Positions 12,725 through 24,165 of a stretch of 64,000 bases of DNA are shown one piece after another; the stretch's first letter is position 1, and every line of letters starts with the position of its first letter. A program made the position numbers and the translations under genes. The stretch lies in contig JAQGDQ010000013.1 in assembly GCA_030141605.1 (NCBI GenBank), forward strand, positions 1,373,947 to 1,437,946, in the 5' to 3' direction. Below the pieces are notes generated by a model, which was given only the letters and a program-made list of their open reading frames with translations, ran no database searches and was not told where the DNA came from. The DNA is from Tubiluchus corallicola (Eukaryota; Priapulida; Priapulimorpha; Priapulimorphida; Tubiluchidae).

Positions 12725-14951
12725 ACATTATAACGCATAAACGTCTTTCAGATTTAATGAAATTGCTGAGGCAGTCAGCCAGCCAGTCAGTATATCAGTT
12801 ATTCAGTTTAAAGTCAGTCGGTCGTTTAATTAATTAACCAACAAACTGCGTTGCTTTCGTCTATTAATTTCTTTTCCAATTAACCTTTTTCGCTTGTCAT
12901 TCTTAATAAATTCGGCCGTCTAATTAGGTAACAACTTGGCTTCTTTGGGTATCTTCTCATCTCACTGTGAAGTCACTAAAAACATTGCTGTGTTTTGGCT
13001 GCTGCGTTCAATTAACAGTCTAACGTCTACGTACCTTTATAATGTCAAATCATAACCAATCGAGAATTTGGCTGTTGTTGTTACTATTATTATGTTGTTA
13101 CTATTATTGTGGTTTTTGTTGTTATTGTTATGATGTATGCAAAATTTGTTTGAACAAAAATATGCCAATCACATTTGATCTATTTGGTTAAATTCAGACT
13201 TGTTGACTCTAAACCTAACTTCGCTGAACAGCGTCACTTTTTTACTTTCGTCTTTTCTTGAGATTGATACCAAATAGCATGTTAGCATCACGTGTAAGTG
13301 TGTTAATATATAAACTTAACAAATAACGTCAACAAGTTGGCAAAGCGTATAATAGACTCGTATGTAAGTGAATTTCACTAATATTACCGAGTGAGCGATG
13401 TTTCTGGTTGTTTTATAACATTTTCTGTATCGTAGTTAAACATTTCAAAATCACTTTTATATATAAATTTTATTAATTTTTAGTGGTTTGAAATCACTTT
13501 TATGTGAAATGCTCGCAGAATCATTCCTAAACGCCAACTCTTTTCTTCGTAGTTGCTCTTTTCCTTCTACTTTTCATATTATTACCCAGGCCAGTTCTTT
13601 ATGTAGAATAACGATTCACTTTTTTTCCTCGTACCCCTGTCTTTTGCCAACATGTTTCTTTTTAATAAAATGTTTGCTTTATTGTAATGATGTTAGACTT
13701 ACTGTAAGACTTGATTGTTTAAGAAACTTTTTCTCAAACAAAATAAATAAAATCTGGAATCAACTCCCATAATATATTCTTTAATAAAGATTACTTATTA
13801 ATTAAAATATGAAATAAATAAAATAACAACATTTTCATCTGTGAGCTATTTGTTTTGCTTAAACGCAATCAATTCAGTTCTGTTTTGTGCTTTTAAATTA
13901 AATCTGGCAAACTTATTCTAATTCTCTAATTGCTTTGCGCTTGATTTCATGCATCATGTAATCTCTCTTATAACTAATGTCCTTTTAACGTCCTAATCTT
14001 CAAGGATGTGAACTCTAACGCCGCTTGTAAACGTCCAAAAAGACTAGCTGAACAAAACGAGATCATCTCGCGTACTCTACTAAGGACAAAACTTTCTGTC
14101 TTCTAAACAATCGTGACAATAGTTTCAGGTATAAAACTCGTAATTTGGACCAGTCTCTCAGGTGACGGATTGAATTTAGAGGTGACTTCTCAAAGTCACA
14201 TTTGGTTCACCTTTGTAGTTCAAAGACATTGTTCTTCTGGCAGCATTATCGACGAATGGCTGGTTCCTGTTTGATATGATCGAGTTGAATCGGGTAATTG
14301 TGCCTGGCTGTGCTGTGCTAGTGACCATTAAGACAAGTGACTTGATGCATGGATTGTATAACTAATATTAATGTCAGTTTAATGTTAATAAATTGAGCAT
14401 GAATCACACGTCTGAAGCTTGGCGCCTTGCTTTATGGCGCCAATACCCGTCTCTTTACCCCGCTAATGCAGTTTCGGTTTTATCTATAACATCACGCCTG
14501 CCAATCAACATCTACGTTCTATTTTAGTTCTACTTGATGTTTATTACATAACCCTGTCACGCCCACAAAGCGCTGACTCGCAACGTTCAGGAAATCAACA
14601 TCGTTTTCTTAAGTAGTTGTTTTCCTTCTTTTTTAAAATTACAATTTAAAAATTGCGCCAAGGCTGCTATTGTTGAGAGCAACGTTTATGACGGCGATTA
14701 CGATGCTGCTGCTAATGGCATTGGTAGTGGTGATCGACAAACTGTGACCACAGTGAGTGAAAAGTCTCCTCTGACGAGTGTCGAGCTTGCATATTCGGTT
14801 TCTATGCATCAACCAGAATTGCTGAAAATTTCATCAGGGTCAAAGCAATGAGATATTTACATATATATCTATATATATAGCTGTATATATACTAATAATA
14901 GTATAATAATACTAAATAATACTATACATATAATGTATATAATTAAAAGAA
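12725..14951. other. No gene recognised
   Basis: Contains short CAGT-type repeats (12,770-12,825), a small TTG/ATT-rich patch (13,070-13,130) and TA-rich DNA at 14,855-14,950. A 94-codon ORF at 13,488-13,772 has no recognisable motif. Confidence 0.5.
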
Positions 14952-15397
14952 TAGCACTTTATTAAAATGTTTACTTTACATAGTTAAAAATCATGTCAAC
15001 TCGGACTTATTAATAAAAGAAGCTTTACCTTTGTACCCTGATAAGCCTTTTCTTAATGTACGAAGCACTTCAATTCCTTTAACTTTATTTTCAAACACTC
15101 AGCTATTTGTTATTGTATCAATTTCTTTTCTACATGTCTGCTTAATCATTACCATTTGGATTTTGTAAATACCTAATTAGTGGATAAGTTACCGTATCAA
15201 TTTCTTTACTGGTCTGCTTATTTATTGCCTATTTGGGTTCTGTTAAATACTTAATTGGTTCATAATAGGCTCTACCTATATAAACTGGTTGTATGTTTGT
15301 AAAATTTACCACTAATGATGACAGCAGTAGTTTGTCAAAAATAACGTTTCGTATGATTTTAACTATGTAAAGTAAAAGTTTTAATAAAGTTGTGTTG
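14952..15397. mobile_element. Miniature inverted-repeat element
   Basis: The left end CACTTTATTAAAA...TTTACTTTACATAGTTAAAA (14,955-14,990) is inverted at 15,353-15,394 as TTTTAACTATGTAAAGTAAA...TTTTAATAAAGT. The arms are about 40 bases long. The interior holds an imperfect direct duplication of about 85 bases (from GTATCAATTTCTTT at 15,115 and 15,193). No coding sequence is present. Confidence 0.6.
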
Positions 15398-15774
15398 TTT
15401 TAGTTACAAGTAGATATCGAATAACATGTTTTTTCCAGTTATGGCCTATTTTCAGTTTGTTTATCGGATCCTGTTCCAACCAATGTTCCTAACAGCCCAC
15501 CCTAAATTGCTAAAATATTTTAACCACAGCAGTTTATTCTGCTTGTACCTTAAGAGAAGGCTCCAGTCGTTTTGCGTGTTTGGTGTATTTTACTGCTAGC
15601 ACTTAAACTTAGAAAAATGTAACAAAGAAATTTTCAGCAAAACAGTTTATAAAACGTTATATTCCTTTATACTACCGCTGTAAAGAATTTTCACTGGCTT
15701 CTTGAGTTTTCGCACGCGCGTTGTGGCTTCTCTAAGCACGCGCTGCTTAAAGGCAAGTCTTCTAGCAGGTTGGG

Positions 15775-16545
15775 ATTATTTCATTGTTCGCAAAAAATGT
15801 TAGAAGAATTTAGTAATAAAACTGAAATAAGCGCCTCGTGTAACTAGTAAATCACTTTAAAGTTGCTATCCCTTCATGCTTGAGCGCTCCCATTTTCACT
15901 GCCCATTCTTCCAATGACGTCATTCGTTTGAAGAAAAGTATCGCACGGTTAATCTTCACCAAAAGTATAATAAATGTTTTAAAGAAAATTATATAGCTAA
16001 TTTAGCAATATTTTTGCGTGAACATTAGGTAAGCTACAGAAGTTTGAATTAGTTTAAGCAGCGCGTGCTTACGGAAAGCCACGAACCACTTACGAAAAGT
16101 CGCGTTACGTCATGATTTTCAAGTGAATGGGGGCAGCCAAAACGCCTGAAAATTTATATTCGAGGGTAGTATATTTTAAATTTACCGTTTATGAGCAGTT
16201 CTCTGCAAATTTGTTTGTTATATTTTTCTAAGTTTAAGTGATAACAATAAAATAAACCCAACATAGTGCGTGACTTTAAACTAATTCAAACGTCTGCAGC
16301 TCTGCAGCTTACCTAGTGTTCATGCAAAAATATCGCGAAACTAGCTGCCTAATTGCTATTTGTAATTAGATAATCTTATTTTAGTTTTGACGGAAACTGA
16401 TAATGTTTTTCTTCAGCCGATGAACGAGGAAGAGTGTGTGTTCATAATGGGTGCGCCCAAAACTTTACTATTTACGCGAGGCGCTTTTCAGACTTTTATT
16501 ACTAAATCATTTTAACATTTTTCTCAAACATTGAAATAAGCTTAA
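15775..16545. mobile_element. Long palindromic foldback element
   Basis: Arms of roughly 270 bases face each other. ATTTAGTAATAAAA and AAGCGCCTCG (15,808-15,840) recur inverted at 16,478-16,508. The block AACATTAGGTAAGCT...TTTGAATTAGTTTAA (16,020-16,057) recurs inverted at 16,280-16,326. GCACGCGCTGCTTAAA at 15,735 is a further inverted partner of TTTAAGCAGCGCGTGC at 16,055, so the structure is compound. It could fold into a long hairpin. No transposase is inside. Confidence 0.55.
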
Positions 16546-17060
16546 CTTCCCGGACGGATTGGCCTTTCCTTTCACAATTTTTCGCATGATATGTTGCAAT
16601 TAATATTCGAATGCAAAAATGGCCTAGAATAGCCTAGAATGTTGCGGTAATAATTAAATGATTTGTCATGAATTACAGTCTATACATTCTGACATCATTG
16701 GTAGAAAAGACAATTACCATACACTCTTGCGACGCCCGTTTAAACGCAGAATCCCTGCAGAGAAGAAATCCTTTTTCCCACGTTCTGTTTGAGAAATTAA
16801 TTTAGGGAATATCCATTTGCCACTGCTCTAATGTTTTTGAAATGTTTTGTTTAATTATATGACGGTGATTTATTAGAAATGATGACTTGTGTGAAATTGC
16901 TATTAGAGTATAACTATATTTTTATTCTAGCTTGGCTGCTTTAGTAGATACCAATCCTGCCACAACCATTAACGTAACAAATAGGCCTTCCTGTTGAGTA
17001 TTAGGAATGATTTGGAGTATACTGACTGATATGTAAATCACTAATGCTTTTCTTGGATGT

Positions 17061-17235
17061 TATTTACCGGACATCCGGAATGCGTTACGCTTTATTGCGT
17101 AAAAGTCACCTAGTATTGTTTTCAATGAACCCGTTTATCAGACCTGCATTATTACGTTATTTTTTCTCCAGCTATTTCCTATTGATTTTTTATACGCAGC
17201 TTGATACGGCATAACGCATTTCGGATGTCTGGTAA
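17061..17235. mobile_element. Short MITE about 170 bp
   Basis: Terminal inverted repeats: TTTACCGGACATCCGGAATG (left) against the reverse of CATTTCGGATGTCTGGTAAA (right), about 27 bases with few mismatches. It lies 640 bases upstream of the F-box exon. It has no ORF. Confidence 0.55.
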
Positions 17236-17870
17236 ACGAAGCGGTTTGATACTTTCGTATCAGTGGAATATCACTTAACACGAAACACTTGTTCTTGTGT
17301 CTTAGATTTTATTCGTTTCTTTGTGTCGCCATAGATGGCAATGACAGAATCCTTTTCGAAAAAAGCCTATGTGAATCAGTAACGGATCATTGTGGAACTC
17401 AATAGGAATATACTAGAATAAATGCCACAACGATTATCAGAGTCAGATTTGTGATTTACATCTTGAATTCAAGATAGGGCATTGACGGCAATGCAGGAAA
17501 CTTTTTTGTTAATTCACACTTTTTGTGTGGTAGCTGGTTGCGTGGTTATGTTCTTTAAATGCCCAGAAGTGTAAAGGAGTGATGAAACTAGTTCCCTTAT
17601 GTAAGCTTTTTTACATTTTTTGTTATTATATTGTCAGATTTTCTTTTATTTAGCTTTTCAGTACAGTTAAGGTTTGCTTATAGTACACCTAAATTAAAAA
17701 TGGCAAATATTTTCAACTAACTGAGGTTATAAATGGGTCTCATAATAGAATTAAGTGCTAAAGAATGATGCCAAGCAAGTTTACTGCTTTCGTAGTATAC
17801 TCACTAAACAAGCATATTTATGCTGATTATTTTGCTAAATTAAACGTTGTTTATGTATTTATTTTTTCAG

Positions 17871-19661
17871 ATTCTAAGCTACATCTTTGGATTCTTGGGT
17901 GTCTCTGACAGGAAATTTGCATCTTTGGTGTGCCGGCAGTGGTACGATTCATCATTGCATCCTCGTCTTCATCAAGAAATAGTGTTTGTGTTTACGATAA
18001 ACGCCAGCGTAGAAATTGTAAGCTATGTGGCTTGTAGAAAACCTCCACATGTTATTTTCAATGCTTTAGATATTGCCACAGCTAGATCTTTACTTGGCAC
18101 TGTCACATTTTCGTGGGGAGCGAAACTACACAGTCTTTCTTTGAAAGGTTCCGATGTAGCAGAGTCCGACTTGGTTCACATATTGGCTAAATGTATCAGT
18201 CTACGCTGTCTGGACCTATCCGGCTGCAACAGTTTGTTTATGTCTGGCAATGTTCTGAAAGAAACAGAAGATCAGGATAAAGTGAGAATGGCACTGAAGA
18301 ACTTGACTGATCTGCGTCTTTGCAACAACAGGTACATTAGTGACAGTGTGTTCAACAGATTAATGTCTGTGATGCCAAATATATCCAGTTTAGCTCTGGC
18401 TTCCTGTTACATCACGTTTAACAAGTTGTGTATCTTAATCGGCAGCTCTAGGACAAATACCATGATCACGTTCGATAACATTGTGGACTTTTTGAGCACA
18501 AATGCCAGTAGGATAAAGTCACTTGATTTTAGTCGCACCTCGATGGGTAGCAGTTCGTTGATGACTCTTGCTTCTATCCAAGGACTGCGTCTTCGCAGCC
18601 TTCGTTTGACCACCTGTCGGGAGATTAGCGACAAAGCCATGGCTCATCTATGCAAGTATCAGACTGAACTCAGATATCTAGATCTGGAAGGTTGCTTGGA
18701 CATTACGGATACGTCTGGTAAAGCAATTGCAGCTTACTTAACTAACCTGATATCGCTAAATGTTAGTAAATGCCGTGGACTTACAAACAGTGCCATTTGC
18801 CAACTGAGACATTTGCAACACCTGAAAAAACTGGAATTGTCTACCTGCTTACAAGTGACATCGGATGGCTGGATTCAGGCTTTAGACAATTTGCTAGACT
18901 CTAATCGGATTAGTTACCTGAATCTAAGTTATTGTGCACAGGTGGGAGATTCGGCTGTGTCATTAATTGCAGAGAAAATTCCAAATCTGAAGCACTTGGA
19001 TCTGACTGCTTGCAACATGATTACTGATAGAAGCTTGGAAGCAGTCTGTACTAATCTTGTTAATCTGTCTTACTTAAGTGTTGCGTGGTGTCCTGCAATT
19101 GAACATCTCATAATGCGAGTGCGAAAAAATGGCGTATCTAATGAGAGTTTTAGTGCAGACAGTCTTGCTAAAGGTTCAAGCGATGTGTCACAATCATTTG
19201 ATAGCTTCTTGGAACTTTATAGCATTAATAACCTACGTAAATTGAGAACTTTAAGTCTATGTGCTTGTACGAAACTAAATAAACATGCCTTGTACCACAT
19301 GCAACTACCTATGCTTACTAGTTTAGACATTGGTATGATTCCTATATTGTCTGATAAGCATCTGTGTATATTTGCTCTGCAATGTCGTTCCCTAGAAGAG
19401 CTTAATATTAGCCAGTGCCATCAGGTAACTGATAAAGGCTTGATGTATTTTTTACGCAAAAACTCCAAATTGAAAGTGCTGGACATATCAGGTTGTGATT
19501 ATATTACAGCAGCGACGTTGGCATGCGTGGAGCAGTTCTGCATTTCTCTTCGACGTTTAGATGTTTCTATGTGCAGTGGTGTTTCATTAGAAGCTGTGGA
19601 GAACATGGAACTTAACTTGCCTCATCTCAATGTAGTCAAACGTATGCTACATTATAGGTGA
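17871..19661 (+). CDS. F-box/LRR protein, large 3'-terminal coding exon (5' exon missing)
   Basis: Predicted substrate receptor of an SCF-type ubiquitin ligase: the F-box would bind SKP1 and the leucine-rich repeats the substrate. The exon opens at an acceptor (TTTATTTTTTCAG, ending 17,870) in phase 0. It starts inside an F-box (ILSYIFGFL...ASLVCRQWYDSS), so the usual leading LP residues must come from an upstream exon that I could not find. The 596 codons to TGA contain about 12 cysteine-type leucine-rich repeats of the L-x-x-LxLxxC-x-x-(I/V)TD form (for example LRYLDLEGCLDITD, LKHLDLTACNMITD, LKVLDISGCDYIT), as in FBXL/AMN1 proteins. A less regular Ser-rich loop (SADSLAKGSSDVSQS) interrupts the repeats at about exon residues 436-450. 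An ATG at 17,847 lies in the polypyrimidine tract and is an unlikely start. The orthologue was not identified. Confidence 0.85.
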   Translation: MLSYIFGFLGVSDRKFASLVCRQWYDSSLHPRLHQEIVFVFTINASVEIVSYVACRKPPHVIFNALDIATARSLLGTVTFSWGAKLHSLSLKGSDVAESDLVHILAKCISLRCLDLSGCNSLFMSGNVLKETEDQDKVRMALKNLTDLRLCNNRYISDSVFNRLMSVMPNISSLALASCYITFNKLCILIGSSRTNTMITFDNIVDFLSTNASRIKSLDFSRTSMGSSSLMTLASIQGLRLRSLRLTTCREISDKAMAHLCKYQTELRYLDLEGCLDITDTSGKAIAAYLTNLISLNVSKCRGLTNSAICQLRHLQHLKKLELSTCLQVTSDGWIQALDNLLDSNRISYLNLSYCAQVGDSAVSLIAEKIPNLKHLDLTACNMITDRSLEAVCTNLVNLSYLSVAWCPAIEHLIMRVRKNGVSNESFSADSLAKGSSDVSQSFDSFLELYSINNLRKLRTLSLCACTKLNKHALYHMQLPMLTSLDIGMIPILSDKHLCIFALQCRSLEELNISQCHQVTDKGLMYFLRKNSKLKVLDISGCDYITAATLACVEQFCISLRRLDVSMCSGVSLEAVENMELNLPHLNVVKRMLHYR

Positions 19662-19702
19662 AACACGTAACGCACTTTCCGCACAGCAAGCTTTTTTAAA
19701 GC

Positions 19703-19793
19703 TATGTGCAGTTGTGTCTCTTTAAAAGCTGTCGAAAACGTGGATCTTGCTTCCTCTCAATGTAGCCAAGCGAATGTTACATGTTAGATTAAG
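19703..19793 (+). pseudogene. Decayed duplicate of the F-box/LRR gene 3' end
   Basis: About 90 bases downstream of the stop repeat the last coding segment of the F-box/LRR gene. ATGTGCAGTTGTGTCTCTTT, AAAGCTGTCGAAAACGTGGA and CTCAATGTAGCCAAGCG correspond to the 19,570-19,650 sequence with scattered substitutions and a small deletion. It lies in the presumed 3' UTR and is a local tandem duplication remnant. Confidence 0.7.
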
Positions 19794-22336
19794 CGGATGA
19801 GGAACTTAACAAGCACTTGATCCTTGAATGTAAAATCATTATGTAGAACCAAGTCATCATTTCTCTGAAGGAAATTTTTATTCGTGTATTCCTGTGCATA
19901 CGGTATGGCACATTCTCATTGAAATTTAAACCTGTCTGAATTTCTACTAATATCATCTTGAAGGACAGTTATGTTACTTCAGATACTGAGTGGAAAATTT
20001 ACTCTTGATGCAATTGAAACAGATCAACTATTAAAAGATTTCTGTTATTTAAAATGATGTTAGAAATTACTTGCTACTTACCAATCTCTATATTTATTTT
20101 ATAATATTAACTTTAATGTTATTTTTTCTCAGAGTTTATTTATTATATCTGATTTTTAATAATTTTTGCTTTTCTTATGCTTGTTGTTGAATTATGATTT
20201 GAGTGGTTCACAGTGCACTGTGTGTTTAGTCTGGTGTCCGTTGTTTATTGTATTTATGTGTTACAGTAATTGTCCTTCTGTCAGGAAATGATGTGTATCA
20301 GTTTAAATACTGTCCACATCTTCCAAAATTTTCAGTTTTGCAATTGGCAAAGGAAACAGCTGAACACGTTGTGTAATTGCTTATGCAGTTAAGCAACTCT
20401 GGACCTGGCTAGCATATGGCTAATTTGCAATGCAAATTGCCACCCGCCCCTGCTATATTTCTTGTTGAGGGTAGATGTGCATATAATATAGCTGTGCAGG
20501 TTTGTTATCGCTTTTAAAAATTTGACTTTGGTATTATTATACAATGATCTAGGCTCCAGTTCTGCCACAAGCATCGTTCTTAATATGCTCCATATTAAAT
20601 AGTGGACTCTGTTGTGCATTATACTGGAAAAAGACGACGATTTAGTGATTAATATTTAACCTTTACATTATGAGACAAACCATTTAGCTAAAACATTTGT
20701 GGTTACACGTATTGTTACATGTACACTGCGAATGTTGTCCAAATTTTCAACTTCAGTAATTCCTGTATAATAATTATGTAAGTGCATGTAACATTTTAGC
20801 GAAATGGCAAATTTCTATTTACAGACGAAGCTTTATTATTTAATACCCCAATCATTTTTACATAAAAATGTAAAATAGTCACAAATCTTGCCATATCTCA
20901 AAGCTGTATACATAATATCACCGCATTCATCATGGGACGCATTTCAAGCATTTTGCTTGGTGCGTTCTGCAATTCTTGTGCAGCTTAGTGATGAAAACAA
21001 TTTGGATTTAATCAGCGTATCATATTTTAATAGGGTGCTGAGAAAAAACAGTATCGTTGTAAACAGACAATTTTCGATAACTCCAATATAGCAAAATGAT
21101 AAAACCGAGATTGGATTTAATTTTTTGTTTTCCTTGTTCGAAAAAATGAAGCTGCAAACAGCCAACATGGTTATACACCCTTAGTAACCTTTACTCTGCT
21201 AAAAATAGTTTTTTATGTAAAATGTCTCCTGTACTGAAAAATGTCTCTCGTGCAGTATTAAATACATTACAGCAATGGATATTTTTTAATTTAGCAGAAC
21301 AGTACCAATATGTAATATAAATGATTATGTAGTCATTTCTTCCCTTAAACGATGTCTAACTGTGTTCATTTTCATCATCTTTATCAAACCGAGTCAAAGC
21401 TACACTGATTTTTTTTCATTTCGGATTTCAGTTTACATCTGTGCTTGGTGTCTGAAGTTTTTAATTTAGTAAGTGAATACAGTATCGTTAGCTGCGGTCT
21501 CCTTACTTACATTCCTCGACACCTGCAGTCTTTCTTGTCACTTTTTATTTCAACAACAAATTTTCATAACTTAAAGTGTAGTTGCTATTTTTATTATAAT
21601 TATTATTTCGGACTCAAACTTTATTGTAAACTGTCAATCCTAATATTTCTTGAATGTTGATTATCTCAGCAGATATTAGTTAAACCTAAAACTTAAAATT
21701 GCCTTTTAATAAGAGAACTGGCAACCTCTTATGATGAAAAAAGGTGCTAAAGACTTTCCATTCAGCTGCAAAACTATAAAATATTCTCATATTATATATT
21801 TGAAATTATCTTGTACTTGTTTTTAAACATTCTTTAAAGTGTCGTAATTAAATATATATGTATTTATTGTTTGCATGTAAATAAATCATTGCCTTCTTTG
21901 TTATACAATAGCGTCGTTCTTCACTTTTTGAACTCCTCTGAAAATGCCAAACTGGTAACACTGCAAAGTGGGCTTGATTGGATGACAGGCAGTGATCTGT
22001 TCGAGGATTTAGTTCTATGCCATACAGTAGTAGGCACAACATTCCTAGTGATCATAGCTATATAATCGTATTGCTTACTTCTGTACGAAAGTATATATTT
22101 TATACTTAATAAAATAATAATGTGAAACCGGCAACACTGCAAAGTCGTTATCAGTCAGGTAACACTAATCGGCTTTTCATCAAAAATAAATTATTGCTGA
22201 TAAAAAGAATTTTCATGAAGATGCTGGGAACGTTCGAACCATACAAGAGTTTTCTTCGATTTTAGAACTATTTCTGCTTAAAAACTAATTGTCATCTAAC
22301 GAACTGATCACAATAAAACGAGGTTAAATTTGAATC
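19794..22336. other. F-box gene 3' UTR and convergent intergenic DNA
   Basis: AT-rich with no supported ORF. Plus-strand AATAAA motifs at 22,108-22,113 and near 21,881 are candidate poly(A) signals for the F-box gene. Which one is used cannot be told from sequence. CTGGTAACACTGCAAAGT (21,953) and CCGGCAACACTGCAAAGT (22,129) form a direct repeat of unknown nature. Confidence 0.4.
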
Positions 22337-22342
22337 TTTATT
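22337..22342 (-). terminator. Candidate poly(A) signal of the Argonaute gene
   Basis: The minus strand reads AATAAA followed about 25-35 bases later by a T/G-rich stretch (TTTTATTGTG). It would give a 3' UTR of about 1.8 kb containing the pogo-like element. Other weaker sites exist, so this is a guess from motif context. Confidence 0.3.
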
Positions 22343-23199
22343 ACACAAATAATACACAATTAAGCGTACAAACTAACTGCAATTATAAACACAAAACTCT
22401 TGGAAATACGAAGAATAACATAAATTGAGTTGCTAATGTGGCAAACAAACCATGCCTTCTATAAATTCAGTGGAATAAAGAAATTTGATTTGAGATTGAA
22501 AAATATGGAATGCATTAAAATTCTAAAACGATGGATGGTTTGTTGCACCTCAGCATTGAAACGCTTTTAAATGTAGGCTGTTATATAACATTTATAGTTA
22601 TATAGATGTTACCTTTAAACAAACAGTATTATATTTCATAAAGTAAAGCTAATATTTTATATTGTAAATTTATGTATTAGCAACTTTAATTGAAAAAAAA
22701 CTGACAATTTGTAAGTGAATACTAGAGAAAATGTTGTAAACCTATATGCGTGTTACTGTGTATATAGTTACTACTGCAAGTTCTAAAAAGTTGTTGGTAA
22801 AATATATTAACTAAGGTTACAAATCTTATATTACAATAGTTTCTGTTTATCTAAGATCCCGTATAACTAAATTGTGCGCATAAAGCAAGAACTAAAAAAG
22901 AATTAATAAGACACTGACAACTTCTTCGTGATGACTAGTATGATCACGACTAGTTATTATTTTAGTACTTCTAGTAAATAAAGTATTTTACACAGCTGAA
23001 GCAAACTTAACAAAAACTTATTCAAAATTATTGAATGAACAACATTACACTACTTTTCTGTGATAGAGGCTGAAAAATAGAGTTGGAACTAAATGTATGT
23101 GAAATATATCATCAGCTGACTAAGATGCACATATCATAAAACATGCCAGTGTAAAATCCGGATGCAATGGTATATGTACGACTTTAAGTTTATAATTTA

Positions 23200-23991
23200 C
23201 CGTATATACTCGCATATAAGCCGAATTTAGAACTATAAAATACAATACTGAAATCAGGGGGTCGGCTTATATGCGCATGAAACAAAATGAACACAAGGAC
23301 AGACACTAATGCCAATTTTCCAGCCACACATTTTCATCGCTATCTGACTCTTTATTTGGTTGTGTGTCACCAGTGGTGTATTGGAGGGGGGTCGTGGGGG
23401 ATCGCCGTCCACCTACTTTTTATTTAGCAATACACCACTGTGTGTCACCAGTTGCGAGCCGTAACCAAGCTACAGCTAGTGGTGAAGCCGACGTCATCAG
23501 CCAATTGGTAGGCAGCGCGTGGGGAGAAGAGGTCACGTGGCTTATAGAGGAACAGCAAACCAATGAGGCAAACTGAGGCAAACGTGAGCACGCGGCCACA
23601 GAATTTAAAAGTGTGCTGAATTTTGATAATTTTAGTTGTAAAATTATTTGTGCAATACACCATGCCTGGAGAAAAAGAAAACCTATGTCCTATACTGCTG
23701 ACTTCAAGCTTGGTGTACACGTTTTCTGAACAGACACTCTATAAGTTTGAGAGAGAGAACGAAAATTGCACAAAAATTGCCATCACAATATGAACATAAA
23801 CTTTTGGGTTTTCAAAAGTATGTTATTGATCAAAGAAAGGCTGGTGACTTCCCTCTCTGCAGAATTGGCAACATGGATGAGACAAGTTGATGGTCGGCTT
23901 ATATACGGGTTTTTGCAAAAACTGGCCATTTTAAAGCAGTTTTAGGGGGTCGGCTTATATGCGATGTAGGCTTATATGCGAGTATATACGG
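23200..23991. mobile_element. Deleted pogo/Tigger-like DNA transposon
   Basis: Terminal inverted repeats CCGTATATACTCGCATATAA (left) and TTATATGCGAGTATATACGG (right) are perfect over at least 23 bases. They are flanked by TA on both sides (23,198-23,199 and 23,992-23,993), the target duplication of the Tc1/mariner/pogo superfamily. Inner copies of GGGTCGGCTTATAT lie near both ends (23,259; 23,892; 23,947). The interior keeps fragments of a pogo/Tigger transposase in broken frames: YTADFKLGV (about 23,691) of the N-terminal DNA-binding region and RIGNMDET (about 23,862), the motif holding the first catalytic Asp. The body is deleted and non-coding. It lies just beyond the Argonaute stop codon. 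Confidence 0.8.
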
Positions 23992-24165
23992 TAGATCAAA
24001 ATTTGATAAAGAAAGCAAACGAAAAGCCTGACTACTTGTGAGAAAAATATTTGTGCCAACAATCACAGAAATTTGTAGTTAAATAAACCTGCAGGGAAAT
24101 TCATAATTTCTGCCTGCAGTTCTTACAAACATTCTTAACACAGAATGCTCTCTGGTGCGTTAACA

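Noticed and set aside
10591-12738. Minus-strand ORFs of 60-106 codons across the minisatellite
   Set aside because: They overlap in several frames, consist only of the repeat unit and have no coding bias. They are a consequence of a repeat without stop codons.
13488-13772. 94-codon ORF as a small gene
   Set aside because: No start context, signal peptide logic, domain or splice evidence; AT-rich chance ORF.
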